Of a stretch of DNA of 64,000 nucleotides, positions 1 through 11,946 are shown piece by piece. The DNA is taken from NCBI GenBank assembly GCA_008638375.1, contig CM018041.1:1426001-1490000 (forward strand). Reading direction: 5' to 3'. The stretch is from Nyssa sinensis. Its lineage: Eukaryota; Streptophyta; Magnoliopsida; Cornales; Nyssaceae. Under the pieces are notes generated by a model. That model was not told where the DNA came from. It ran no database searches and was given only the letters and a program-made list of their open reading frames with translations. Numbering within the stretch: the first letter of the stretch is position 1; every line of letters starts with the position of its first letter. The translations under genes were made by a program, and so were the position numbers.

Positions 1-90
1 TAAGGGACGGTAAGATAGAGAAATTCAACGACCATCTTTCGTTTTCTCTTTCTACTTTTTCTTTCTTTCTCTATATCGACACTGTATTGT

Positions 91-2227
91 ATGGCCGCCA
101 ATTCGCAGAGTCGGGGACTGGTCAGCTTCGGGAAACGATTCGTCAACCAGATCCGAGCCGGAAGCTCCCGCGATCCAACTCAGGGTAGTTCGGTCACTCA
201 CAGGTGAACTTTTTACTGAATGTTTCTGTGTTGTTTTGATTTTTGAGTTATTTTATGGTGATTTAATCATCTGATCCTTGGAAAATCGGCGAAAGGCACT
301 TTATTGACATGTTCATCTGAGATCGCTGTACTTTGTCTCGGGAAAATTGATAATGAATTTGTGCAAATATTTTCTGTGAAAGTTTTTTTCCAGGGAAACA
401 AACAGGAGAGAAATCTATAATATTGTTATATTAATGATAATATTAGCAGATTTTTCTTGCCAAAACAAAGAAAGATATAATCAAATTTTCCATTTCCAAT
501 TGTCTTTCTTCTTGTTATTTTCGCACTAAAGATTTCGTGCAGTGGTTGTTGGTTGGCGGTGGAAAACGACAAACGAACCGGGAATTGCCGATCGAGGGGT
601 ATTTTAGTAATTCAAAAGAATTGATTGTTTTTTTTTTTTTCGACTGGGTTTGGGTGAATGGCTTTAGTCATTCCTGAACCTGCTTACGTTGCTAGATGTA
701 TCGATGACTCGATGAATCTCAACTGCCATACTATAATGGTCTTTTTTGGATGTGAATGATTTTCAATAAATTTAGTTACAACATAAATGGCTGAATTTTC
801 CAATATGTTCAATTTCTTATGTTTTGGTTTGTCAAAAATAAGTTGGTTGAATCTCCTCTCCTCCAATTCAAGCCTCCATTCATCTCTTTTCCCCTTTTCA
901 AGACAAACCCTTCAAGCACCCAAATTTGAACTGGTGGCTCTATAATAAATTTTATACTAATGTTGATGGCTCCACAATTGTGCGCCTCTCACTCCCATGC
1001 TTTAGGGGCTTACTAAATAATTTTCCGTGACGATCTTTCGATTCATGGAGAGTCACCACTGATATAGGGTCTTACTTTTTCATTTTTTTGACAGTGTCAC
1101 CTTGTTATATGTTCATCAGATTTACTCAAGAAAACCCAGATGTTGTGATTTTTACTAATAAATATCGATACTAAGACACAGGAAATTAATAATCTTTATC
1201 ATCCAAGCTCAGCATCCTGGCCTGGAATACGGGTGTGCTTATTCCAATTTCACCCTTGTATTATGCTTAGCTTTGGCTATTAGGTTAGTATTATCGATCA
1301 TATGTTCTCTGGTACACCAGACCCCTCTTTTTGAAATGGAGAGTAGAGCTGTGAGTCTGTGAGTCCTTCTTTTGAATTTAGTTCCCTTTTGCTTTCAAGC
1401 TAGTTTTGGCCTGATCTCACGTCTGTTTTGTTTTCCTTTCCTTCTTTACGCGGTGTGTCTCCATCAAGCGTGGAAAATGGGCAAACGTTTTGTCATTAGC
1501 ATTTAATTGACTAAAGTTGGTTTGGTCGGTAACGTTTCCTTATCTGGTTAAACGATGTGTTGATCATGTGACAGTTATCCCACCCCCATGGGCACTGAAT
1601 ATCTTTGGTGTGTGTTACCTAACCGCCTCCCCCTCAGACATCATGGTTCCTACCTACCAGTAGAGATTAGTCTATTTAGGTTTCCTAATATTTAACTGTA
1701 ATCACACATTAAGGGGAGTAGAAGGCAGGAAGTTCAATATGGTAGGACATAAAGAGTGCTTTACAGTAATATATAATGGTTGAATAGTAAATTACGGCCT
1801 TGATTTCCTGGAAATCCCAGGTTGCCAGGCAGGATTCTAAATGAAATTTCAGTTTGTTTTTTTTTTTAATTAACACTATGCATTCGGGATTTATCATTTA
1901 CTTCACCGAGTATAGTGATTATGCCCATGATCGTGACGTATATGTATAAATGGGTGCAGGAGGGCCGTGCACGTCTCCGTGTATGACAAGAACCCAGACG
2001 ATCAAGTCCGTCCAACAGTGGTCCCAGACGATATAATCCAGCCCCAATCGGACAAGTACTGGGAACCACACCCAAAAACTGGGGTATTTGGCCCGGCCAC
2101 TGAGCATAACCATTCCGCAGGCTCTGAACGTGGCTTGCATGCGAATGGTGGTGAGGAATCCGTGTTGGAGCAGAAGGCATTTTTCCGTCCCCTAGAGGAT
2201 TTGGAGAAGCCTCCCCCCCATCCCTGA
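91..2227 (+). CDS. LEA-like small protein, At5g17165 type (2 exons)
   Basis: Exons are 91-203 and 1960-2227, joined in phase 2 across a 1756-bp intron (AG|GTGAAC donor, GTGCAG acceptor); the product is 126 residues. The N-terminus reads MAANSQSRGLVSFGKRFVNQ and looks like a basic organellar presequence. Exon 2 encodes the conserved core with VHVSVYDKN, TVVPDDIIQPQSDKYW and PHPKTGVFGPATEHN, ending in a short acidic and proline-rich tail. From memory this matches the small plant family annotated as late embryogenesis abundant protein At5g17165-like; biochemical function is not established. The mitochondrial or plastid location is my inference from the N-terminus. The ATG is the first one after a pyrimidine-rich leader, and the window edge may cut the promoter. 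No domain with a known catalytic role is visible. Confidence 0.85.
204..1959 (+). other. Intron 1 of the LEA-like gene
   Basis: This 1756-bp AT-rich intron separates the presequence exon from the conserved core. I see no second gene, clear transposon or RNA gene in it; short open frames on the minus strand have no recognisable protein similarity. Confidence 0.7.
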
Positions 2228-5040
2228 AGCAAGCAAGGGAAGTTGGATGCTGTCCTCAGGGATATAGATATCCAAAAGAAGAATTGAGGGCAGTCTAAGC
2301 ATAGCGTGGTGTGGGGTTGTGCCGTAGTTATAGTAAATATCGACTGCAGTAGAATAAATAAATAAATAACTGGTTTTATGTTATAGTGAGGTATATGCAA
2401 CTCTTCTCATGTTTTGTGTTTTTGTGCTACTGGACGTATGTTATTTCACTATAGTGGTTTGCTATAGAAATATTGGCTTGCTTTTATTATTCCGTGTCCT
2501 TTTACTTTTATGCTTTTGTTCCCCGTAGCTTGTGGTTGTGGATGCCAAATGCATGGCTTCCAGATTCAACAACATTGCTTTGGGTAGCTTTAGATATGGG
2601 TATTATGGAATATATGGAGGAAGAATATATTTCTTTTGTAAAGTAGAGAGAGACCTACAAAGATGGCACCTAAATGTAATTAGGGCATGTATTGATTGTG
2701 ACTTCTAGTGTACTTTAGAAACTTGCACCTTATTTTAGGTTGATCACTGTGTTATACCAGCTTTAGGGAATTTCATTGTCTTATAATAGCTTTGGACAAT
2801 TATCTTGTAAATTAGGACCCCTTTTTAAGGGGACGTACTCTCAAACTCGTGAGTTCGATTCTCACTATCTGCATTTTTAGGATCAGTCACCAGTCAGGAC
2901 TGATAACTTGGACGTTCTACAATTCTATGATATGATAATTCTGTGTAAGGAGGAGATCAGATTTTGACTGCGTCAATACTTCATTTGTTTGACCAAAAAA
3001 AAAAATTAGCGTATCACATATGAAACATGTGAAAACCACCCCTCCCCACCCCCAAAACAAAGGGGGGGCTAGAATTAGAAGGGGAAAAAGAAAAAGAAAG
3101 AAAAGGAGATATGGCGACCAACTTTAATTAGACTGCGGTCCATACATATTTGCCAGAGCTTTGATAGAAAAAGGAGATGGGGACCCTTTCATAAATTGTG
3201 GGAGATTAGGGTACCAACAGAGCATCAGAGAGAAGTTCCAACTGGTTTATAATCAGACACACACACAAAACACACATACAAGCTCCCATGCTCTTGGTGG
3301 CAATATTAGCAGCAATAGATGCAATAGAAGATCCATTAGATGATGACAGGAATCCAACGGAAAGCAATATAAACCATCACAAGTTAATAAAATTATCTCA
3401 TCACATCCCATATACATATATATCCATTGACAAGTCACCTACAGACAACACACACACACACACACACAGAGTAGATTCCATAGCAAGAAGACATTCAACA
3501 AGCCAACAGAACCACAAATCTCTGGAATCGCCTATTAGTTTTGGACAAATTTTTGTTTTGTTTTTGTTGTTTTTGTTTGATTTAACCGGCCTTTCTTTTG
3601 GAGTGGTCCAGGGACTGACCTTTCCAAGTAGATAAATCTTCTTTTATTTTATCTCCGTACTATCTGAATACTTGTTTCTAATATCGTATAGCAAGTTGCT
3701 TGTAATGTTTATCCCAATATTGGGATTGAAATATTATATTTACAGGAAGGCATTGGATATTTGGATGTCACATTCACTTGGTGTATTTTTTTTATGAAAT
3801 CAATTTAAGATAGAAAAGTAGTTAGGCATTGGAAAACACTTCATTATAGGAGGATTGAATTTGCCAATTTTGGCAAAATCATTTTCATTCAAAATGCCAT
3901 GTTGTTGTGGTGTGAAATAGGCTTGGTTCAACAGTTCAGATTGCTCCACAGAGTTCTTGCAAGACAGGCAATGTTAAGGGTCACTGGTCCGATGATGATC
4001 ACTCTAATGATTAAATTAAAAAATAATTGAATGTCGACTTAGTGCATATCTCATACCCTTTTTTATAGGTGTTTTGTTGTCTTTTTGGTAAGATCTTGAG
4101 TGAGAGAATCTCAAGATCACGATAAGCATAAAATAAAATTTGTCTTCTTAAACTCGAGTAAATGCTTGATTTTGTCCGTTGGATACCGTATTGAAAGATC
4201 AGTCCTATTGTTCTGAATGATTCAAAAAAAGGCATCTTGTTGAACTAATGTGAAAACCCTATAACCTATGGTGTGAACTAAGCTGATTTAAAATTTGGTT
4301 ACTCGAGATGTTTTTTTTTTTGGCATTAGGCCAATAGCTAAGATCTTATGTGATTGGGTAGTATTTTTGGGTATATAACCTTTTAAAAGATTACAGTAAA
4401 TCAGTAAAATCATGAGAAAAACGCACATTTTTAGCTACTATTCCTGCCATAACTTGTGAACGGAAACTGCTTACCTTTTTTATACTAATATTAGTTGAAA
4501 CAAGAAGATAAATGACAATACCATTTCACAGTAAAATTTAACTTTCCTGGTTGAAATATCTAACTTGAATATATAAGCATGTCTTTCTGGAGAAAAATAA
4601 AAAGAAAAAGAAACTTTAGCTTGCAAAAGGAGAGATTGATGTCTGATACATCGCTAAACTCAATAAACTGAACTCTACTTTTTGGGTTTAATAAATGGAA
4701 AAAATGGCAAAATAGAAAGCAAATAGTTTTTGACAAGAGTCAGATATTTCCATACCATTCATTATAGGCCAGCAGTTCATAAATATAATAAAATCATATC
4801 ATATCAAATCATCTTAAAAAAAACATACATAATCCAAAATAAAATGTTACAAATATATCACCAAACTTTTTTCTGTAATTTTATGTGAAAGGAATTTGAC
4901 ACCGAGAGTTTCCATATAAAGTTAACGACTCTTTTTGTTTCAAAAAAAAAAATTAAACTAAATATATATATATATATATAATATTTTTATTTACAAATAT
5001 AAATATATTATGGGTTCGGCCGGGCTATGCTTGGTTGGGC
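2228..5040. other. Intergenic region between the LEA-like and PPR genes
   Basis: No gene is supported here. The stretch holds the LEA-like 3' flank, a possible SINE around 2809-3009, a purine-rich patch near 3060-3110, two CA/AC microsatellites near 3257-3275 and 3450-3468, and an AT microsatellite near 4963-4981. Open frames at 3161-3343 and 3288-3635 are low-complexity and unlike any family I recognise. Confidence 0.6.
2809..3009 (+). mobile_element. Possible tRNA-derived SINE
   Basis: A polymerase III B-box-like GAGTTCGATTCTC sits near 2851-2863, and the unit ends in a run of A after TTTGACC at about 2996-3005. The heptamer AAATTAG occurs at 2809-2815 and again at 3003-3009, which would serve as a short target duplication. 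An A-box is not convincing, so the assignment is weak. Confidence 0.35.
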
Positions 5041-5077
5041 TTCAAGTTTTTAACCCAATCTTGGCCTGTATATTTAT

Positions 5078-5223
5078 TGGGCCAAAAAATCTGCCCAGCT
5101 TGCTTGCTGGCTTGACGTAGGGATACTCATTGTACGGGCTTATTGGGCAGGCCCGAGCCTTAAAACCTTCCGTCGAACGGGCCTTTTTGACTGCCAGGTT
5201 GATCAGAGACCTGGGCTTGGGCT
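5078..5223 (+). promoter_or_regulatory. Site II-like promoter motifs upstream of the PPR gene
   Basis: TGGGCC occurs at 5078-5083 and TGGGCT at 5212-5217 and 5218-5223, about 220-360 bp before the PPR start codon. TGGGCY (site II) elements are bound by TCP factors and are common in promoters of housekeeping and organelle-biogenesis genes. Motif presence is seen; function here is inference. Confidence 0.4.
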
Positions 5224-5441
5224 GACAAATATCTCCGTGGTTCATAGTACTGGCCTATACCTAATATCATCACATCTTACAAATTAGCCTGTCCGGATAA
5301 CAGAAGAACCCGCCAAAACGAAGTATCTGATGTAGAAGAAGGAAGAAAAAAAAATCCCTACTCCACTGTTCTGCAACTAGCACCAAACCCCAAAACCAAG
5401 TAAAGAAGAAGAAACGAGTGTCCGAGCAAAGTTTCAAGAGT

Positions 5442-8400
5442 ATGGCATTAACAGTATCAGTGCTGCCTATTGCAGCGCCGCCGATAAATTCGCGCAGAAA
5501 TTCGAAGGTACGCAGAGACACTATTACTTCTAACTCTTTCGATTGCTCGTGTTCTTCTTCTACAGAGAATTCTACAACTGTTGAACATGAAAATAGTAAA
5601 AAGAAATTTAGCTATAGCAGAGCCTCTCCGTCCGTGAGATGGCCCCACCTAAAACTCTCTGATACCCACGACCACTCACCTCAGTCCCAATTCACAGTTG
5701 TCTCTCCTCCACTGACCCATGTAAATACCCAAGATTCTGAGGGAAAAGTTGAAACCCAGAACGTGGATGAAATGGAGTCTTTAGATGTAAATGATGGAAC
5801 CCTAGAAGTGTTGGGTAGGCCTAGTAGGACTAGGGCGAAGAAAATGAACAAATTGGCATTAAAAAGAGCCAAAGATTGGAGAGAAAGAGTCCAATTCTTG
5901 ACGGATAGGATTTTGAGGTTGAAATCAGAGGAGTTTGTGGCTGATGTCTTGGATGATCGGATGGTGCAAATGACGCCGACCGATTTTTGTTTTGTGGTGA
6001 AATCGGTTGGGCAGTCGAGTTGGCACAGGGCGTTGGAGGTTTACGAGTGGTTGAATCTTCGGCATTGGTATTCTCCAAATGCTCGGATGCTTGCTACTAT
6101 ACTGTCTGTGCTCGGCAAGTCCAATCAAGAAGCTTTGGCTGTTGAATTTTTTACTCGGGCAGAGCCCGGGGTTGGCAATACTGTCCAAGTGTATAATGCA
6201 ATGATGGGTGTTTATGCTCGGAATGGAAGGTTTACTAAGGTTCAAGAACTACTGGATCTGATGCGGGCACGAGGATGTGAGCCGGACCTTGTTAGTTTCA
6301 ATACTTTGATAAATGCACGCTTAAAATCTGGACCCATGGTACCAAACTTGGCTGTTGAACTTCTAAATGAGGTGAGGATGTCGGGTCTTCGACCTGACAT
6401 AATTACTTACAACACACTTATCAGTGGTTGTTCTCGTGAGTCAAATTTGGAGGAGGCAGTTAAGGTTTATGGTGATATGGAGGCACATAAATGCCAACCT
6501 GATCTATGGACTTATAATGCCATGATTTCTGTTTGTGGGAGATGTGGACTGTCTAGCAAGGCTGAGCAGCTATTTAAGGAGTTGGAATCAAAAGGGTTTT
6601 TCCCAGATGCAGTGACATATAATTCTCTGCTCTATGCATTTGCAAGAGAAGGGAATGTTGATAAGGTAAAGGAAATATGTGAAGAAATGGTGAAAATGGG
6701 GTTTGGGAAGGATGAGATGACTTATAACACCATCATCCACATGTACGGTAGGCATGGTCGGCATGATCTGGCACTGCAGCTTTACAGAGACATGAAATCA
6801 TCTGGCCGGAATCCCGATGTAGTTACATATACAGTTCTGATTGATTCACTGGGGAAAGCAAATAAGATAACAGAGGCTGCTAATGTGATGTCGGAGATGT
6901 TGAACACAGGTGTTAAACCCACTTTGCGGACTTACAGTGCTTTGATTTGTGGCTATGCAAAGGCTGGAAAGCGAATGGAGGCTGAAGAGACATTTGATTG
7001 CATGCTGAGATCTGGAATAAAACCAGATCATCTAGCATACTCAGTTATGTTGGATATCCATTTGAGGTCTAATGAGGCCAAGAGGGCAATGGTGTTATAT
7101 CGCAAAATGGTTTATGATGGTTTCACACCAGATCAAGGTCTTTACGAAGTTATGCTCAAAGTGCTTGGAAGGGAGAATAGAGAGGAAGATATTCAAAATG
7201 TGGTTAAGGATATGGAAGAATTATGTGATTTGAATCCACAAATTATTTCGTCGATACTTGTTAAGGGGGAATGTTATAGTCATGCAGCTAAAATGTTGAG
7301 ACTAGCTATTATGCAGGGCTATAATTTGGACCATGAGAATTTATTATCTATTTTGAGTTCATATAGTTCTTCAGGGAGACACTTGGAAGCACAGGAGTTG
7401 CTTGATTTTCTGAAAGAGCGTGCACCCGGATCCCATAAACTGATAACTGAAGCTCTGGTTGTTATTCTTTGCAAGGCGCATCAAGTGGATGCTGCTTTGG
7501 ATGAATACAGTAAAACTATGGGAGTAAATTTATTTGGTGGGAGTTCCACCATGTATGAGTCCCTTATTAAGTGCTGTGAGCAGAGTGAACTGTTTGCCGA
7601 AGCTTCTCAGGTATTTTCTGACATGAGATTCAATGGAGTGGAACCTTGTCAGGAGCTTTGCCAAAGTATGGTGCTCATGTATTGTAGAATGGGCTTTCCG
7701 GAGACGGCTCATCATCTGGTCAATCAGGCAGAAGCGAAGGGCATTCTATTTGCTGATCCTTCCATTTATGTTGCTCTCATTGAAGCTTATGGAAAGTTGA
7801 AGCTCCTGCAGAAAGCAGAGAGTTTGGTGGGGATTCTTAGACAAAGATGCGCTGTTGTGGATCGGAAGGCTTGGAATGCTTTAATACAGGCTTATGCTGC
7901 AAGTGGTTGCTATGAGAAAGCAAGAGCTGCTTTCAATACAATGATGAGAGATGGTCCTTCGCCAACTGTGGATTCCATTAACGGTCTTATGCAAGCTTTG
8001 ATTGTTGATGGGAGATTAAGTGAACTCTATGTGGTAATTCAGGAGTTGCAAGATATGGGGTTTAAGATTAGCAAGAGTTCTATTCTTTTGATGCTTGATG
8101 CATTTGCACAAGCTGGGAACATTTTTGAGGTGAAGAAAATATACCATGGAATGAAGGCTGCGGGTTATTTTCCTACCATGCATCTTTACAGAGTTATGAT
8201 TGGCTTGTTTTCCAGGGGAAAACGGGTAAGGGATGTTGAAGCCATGGTTTCTGAGATGGAGGAAACAGGATTCAAGCCTGATCTTTCTATATGGAATTCT
8301 ATGCTTAAGTTATATACAGAAATTGAAGATTTTAAAAGGACAGCTCAAGTATACCAGCAGATTCAAGAAGCTGGACTTAAACCAGATGAAGACACTTACA

Positions 8401-11400
8401 ATACTTTAATATTGATGTACTGTAGAGATCGCAGACCAGAGGAAGGTTTATCACTAATGTATGAAATGAGAAGGCTAGGTTTGGACCCTAAGTTGGACAC
8501 TTACAAAAGCCTGATTACAGCATTCAGTAAGCAACAGCTGCTGGAACAAGCGGAGGAGCTTTTTGAAGGGCTGCGGTCAGAAGGATACAAACTGAATCGC
8601 TCTTTTTATCATATAATGATGAAAATGTATAGAAGTTCTGGAAACCATTCCAAAGCTGAAAAATTACTGGTAATGATGAAAGAAGCAGGAGTGGAACCAA
8701 CCATTGCTACAATGCATTTACTTATGATCTCGTATGGCAGCTCCGGACATCCCACTGAAGCAGACAACGTGCTTAAGAATTTGAAATTAACAGGTGCAGA
8801 TCTTAATACGCTGCCATATAGTTCAGTTATTGATGCTTATCTCAAAAATGGAGATTACAACACTGGAATTCAGAAGCTCCAAGAGATCAAGAGGGAAGGT
8901 TTAGAGCCAGACCACAGAATTTGGACTTGCTTTATTAGGGCTGCAAGTTTATCCCAGAGTGCAAGTGAAGCCACAATTCTCTTAAATGCTGTAAGAGGCG
9001 CTGGTTTTGATCTTCCAATCAGGTGCTCTATGATACTTTTTTTTTTGCCTATGGTTCTCCATTTTCTGGTTTCTTGTTTATTTTTCCTTTGAAAAAATAT
9101 ATATAATAACTTCTTGACATTTATTTTGCAGGCTTCTGACAGAGAAATCTGAGTCATTAGATTTGGAGGTAGATCAGTATCTTGAGAAACTACAACCCAT
9201 AGAAGATAATGCAGCATTAAACTTTGTCAATGCTTTGGAAGACCTGTTGTGGGCATTTGAATTCCGGGCTACTGCTTCATGGGTTTTCCAACTAGCAATC
9301 AAGAGAAGCATTTATCGCCATGATTTGTTCAGGTAAGCTACTAAATTCAGTTCTACATTAGTTATATGCTCTATAAGTTTTCAAGGCTAATTATGGTTGT
9401 ATCAAGAAGATTTAAGTATTTCTGCAGTATCCACAAAAGAAAAAAAGTGGAGGAGCCTTAATAATGACTTAATGAGATAACAACCAAGGATTAAAATTTC
9501 GTTTCGTAGTGTCATTTTGGTCACTTAAAAAACGGAAAATTCTTTGAAAACATTTTGGTAACACAGTGAAAGGATGAAAAAAATAAAAATACATAGAAAC
9601 ACTTGAAAACATAGAGCGAAATATATAAATATGTGAAGTTAAGTATTATAATTAATTAAGTGAAAGTTTTTTAGGGTACATATCCATCCACACAAGAAAA
9701 TATTATGGTAAAATTGAGAAATAAAGGTAAATGTAAATTAGCCATTGATATCAAATAATTCTTTTCTAATCAAAAACTAATATAAAAAATCTAGAGCTAG
9801 TTTTTTATGTAATGTTAGATTATTAAATTATTTATAAAATATGTTACTTTATTGTAATTAAATGCATAGAGAAGATTGGCAAGGTAAGATTCAATGTAGC
9901 CGATCCCAAATAATTGGGATAAGGCTTTATTGAGTTGAGTTGAGCATTATAATTAAATACAATATTTTAACACCATTGATATATACTATGTAATATACAT
10001 GAATTAGACAATTTGACATTAGTTACATATAAAATAATAATTTAAGTAAAATAAATAGCAAGTTAAGCCTATTATAATTAATAACCAAGTATTTAAATAA
10101 ATTGTTTATCTACTTTTTCCATTTTCATTACTTCTTTTCCTTTTCAATTGTTTTTGAAAAAAAAATAGAGATTTCTTCTTGTAATTTCTTAATCCTTCAA
10201 TCTCCTCCTTCATTTGAGGAAAAAATAAATATTATCTTTTACCAACTTTTAGGATTATTGTCGATACAAAAAAATATATTTCTACTGATTTGGTATGTTT
10301 CAATATGTTTCCACGAAAATAAAGTATAGTTCGATGAAAATAATTTTGTTTCTATCAAAACATGTGAATTCTTAGGATTCATATTCATATAACCGACCCT
10401 AAGTAATTAGGATAAGGTTTTGTTGAGTTGAGTTGAAAAACATGTGAATTTTAGTATTCTACTTGTATTTCGTTTCAACACAGAGAAACGGAAACATTTT
10501 GGCCATTTTGATGGAAAATGAACGAAATTTTGATCCTTGATAGCAACTTGACATTCAAAAAATGTACTCCTCTCAATTAGTGGGCAAACTCTTTCATGGA
10601 AAGTTTATATTTAATTTTTCTGGTGGATGAACCAAGAAAATTGTAGGGAAATGAGCCATATTGTAAATTTCTGTGGGAGGGGCTAAAGGTACAATGATAT
10701 GATATAACAAATTTGTGATTCAAAATATGTAATATCGTTGTGAGCAGGACTGACTCTTTCACGAGAAAATTGGATTTAATCCTGTCACTAGTGGGAAAAC
10801 TATTTTGAGGTAAATTTTATGGAAATGGCCAGAGTTGAAAGATCTGAAGACCGGGTGAGGGAGGTAGAGCTTATATTGGTGGATGGAAAAAAATGAATCA
10901 AGTGATTACAGATGTTTCTATGGATGCCATGATTAACACTTTCGTATTAGTTCTCCACGTTGCCAATGCTATTACAATGCGTTCATATTCACTTTCATTG
11001 TTTTTCTCTTGACAACCCCTTCCCCACCCCCAACCCTTTTGCAGGGTAGCTGACAAGGACTGGGGGGCTGACTTTAGAAAGTTGTCTGCCGGTGCAGCTC
11101 TTGTTGGTCTTACTTTATGGCTTGATCACATGCAGGCAAAGTTTCTTTTTCTCTAAATACTTTAGATTTTTAATCAACGTATTACATTGGTTGAATCTAA
11201 ATAGATTTGTGAACCTACCCAAGCATCGCCATCTCTCTGTTACTTTCTTTACATTTGAAGTTTGATGATGACCTTAATTGAATCAAATTTGGATGTACAA
11301 AAATTTGAGTCATCATCTTCAACTAATCTTTAAGCTTCTTGAATGGTCTTTGTCCAATGATATCTTAAGATCATTCTTAGCATCATTCTCCTTTTGCCTA

Positions 11401-11946
11401 GAGCTTTTGACTGCTATTTTTGCATCTGACATATTACTTAAATTGTAGCAGGATGCGTCATTGGAGGGTTTCCCAGAGTCTCCAAAATCAGTTGTACTGA
11501 TTACAGGGGCATCAGAATACAACAATGTTTCTCTAAACAGCACACTGAAGGCATACCTTTGGGAAATGGGGTCCCCATTCCTGCCCTGTAAAACTCGGAG
11601 TGGGCTCCTTGTGGCAAAAGCTCACTCGCTTAGGATGTGGTTGAAGGATTCACCATTTTGCATGGACCTTGAGTTGAAAAACAGTACTACCCTCCCTGAG
11701 TTCAACTCAATGCAACTCATTGAAGGATGTTATATTAGACGTGGCCTTGTTCCTGCTTTCAAGGACATAAATGAGAGGCTTGGGCAAGTGAGACCAAAGA
11801 AATTTGCAAGGCTGGCTTTGCTGTCGGATGAGAAAAGAGACAGAGCTATTCAAGCTGATATAGATGGCAGGAAAGAGAAGTTGGCAAAAGTTGGACTTAC
11901 AAGGAAGAAGAGGATCACAAAGTTCAGTAGGAAAACAATTCATTAA
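5442..11946 (+). CDS. EMB1270: Plastid PPR protein with SMR-like C-terminus, probable EMB1270 orthologue
   Basis: Four exons (5442-9022, 9132-9332, 11045-11135, 11452-11946) join in phase to 1455 residues, close to about 1440 in Arabidopsis At3g18110. Residues 1-60 form a Ser/Arg-rich plastid transit-like region. From about residue 190 to 1190 there are tandem P-type PPR motifs of about 35 residues, with recurring signatures such as PDVVTYTVLIDSLGKA. Exons 3-4 encode an SMR-like end (LSAGAALVGLTLWLDHMQ, then SPKSVVLITG and GLLVAKAHSLRMWL) followed by a basic tail. PPR proteins bind organellar RNA; EMB1270 has been linked to chloroplast group II intron splicing and embryo viability. I chose ATG 5442 because the frame upstream to 5418 has no ATG. 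Intron 3 uses a GC donor. Intron 2 (1712 bp) carries a MITE with two nested SINE tails. Confidence 0.9.
9866..9945 (+). mobile_element. 5'-truncated Au-SINE-like insertion
   Basis: This 80-bp insert carries the Au-SINE-type 3' signature (CCGATCCCAAATAATTGGGA followed by TAAGGCTTT) and a TTGAG-repeat tail. It is flanked by ATTGTAATTAAATGC (9851-9865) and ATTATAATTAAATAC (9946-9960), a 15-bp duplication with two mismatches. It is nested in the MITE at 9485-10539. Confidence 0.65.
10371..10436 (+). mobile_element. 5'-truncated Au-SINE-like insertion, second copy
   Basis: A 66-bp insert contains CCGACCCTAAGTAATTAGGA then TAAGGTTTT and TTGAG repeats. The direct repeat AAAACATGTGAATT is perfect on both sides (10357-10370 and 10437-10450), the usual mark of LINE-driven retroposition. 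It lies in the same MITE as the copy at 9866. Confidence 0.7.

Larger units (their letters stand above)
9485..10539. mobile_element. hAT-like MITE in PPR intron 2
   Basis: Left end CAAGGATTAAAATTTCG and right end (reverse complement) CAAGGATCAAAATTTCG form terminal inverted repeats with one mismatch. The flanks ATAACAAC (9477-9484) and ATAGCAAC (10540-10547) look like an 8-bp target duplication with one mismatch. The 1055-bp body codes for nothing recognisable, so it is non-autonomous. Two short SINE-like tails lie inside it. The 8-bp duplication suggests hAT rather than Mutator, but the superfamily is tentative. Confidence 0.7.

Noticed and set aside
3288..3635. 115-residue open frame on the plus strand
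   Set aside because: It is composed of low-complexity and microsatellite-derived residues (Thr-His runs) and no recognisable family, and it overlaps frames on the other strand.
5000..5250. GC-rich block possibly a MITE upstream of the PPR gene
   Set aside because: It has GGGCC-type words but no matching terminal repeats or target duplication; treated as promoter only.
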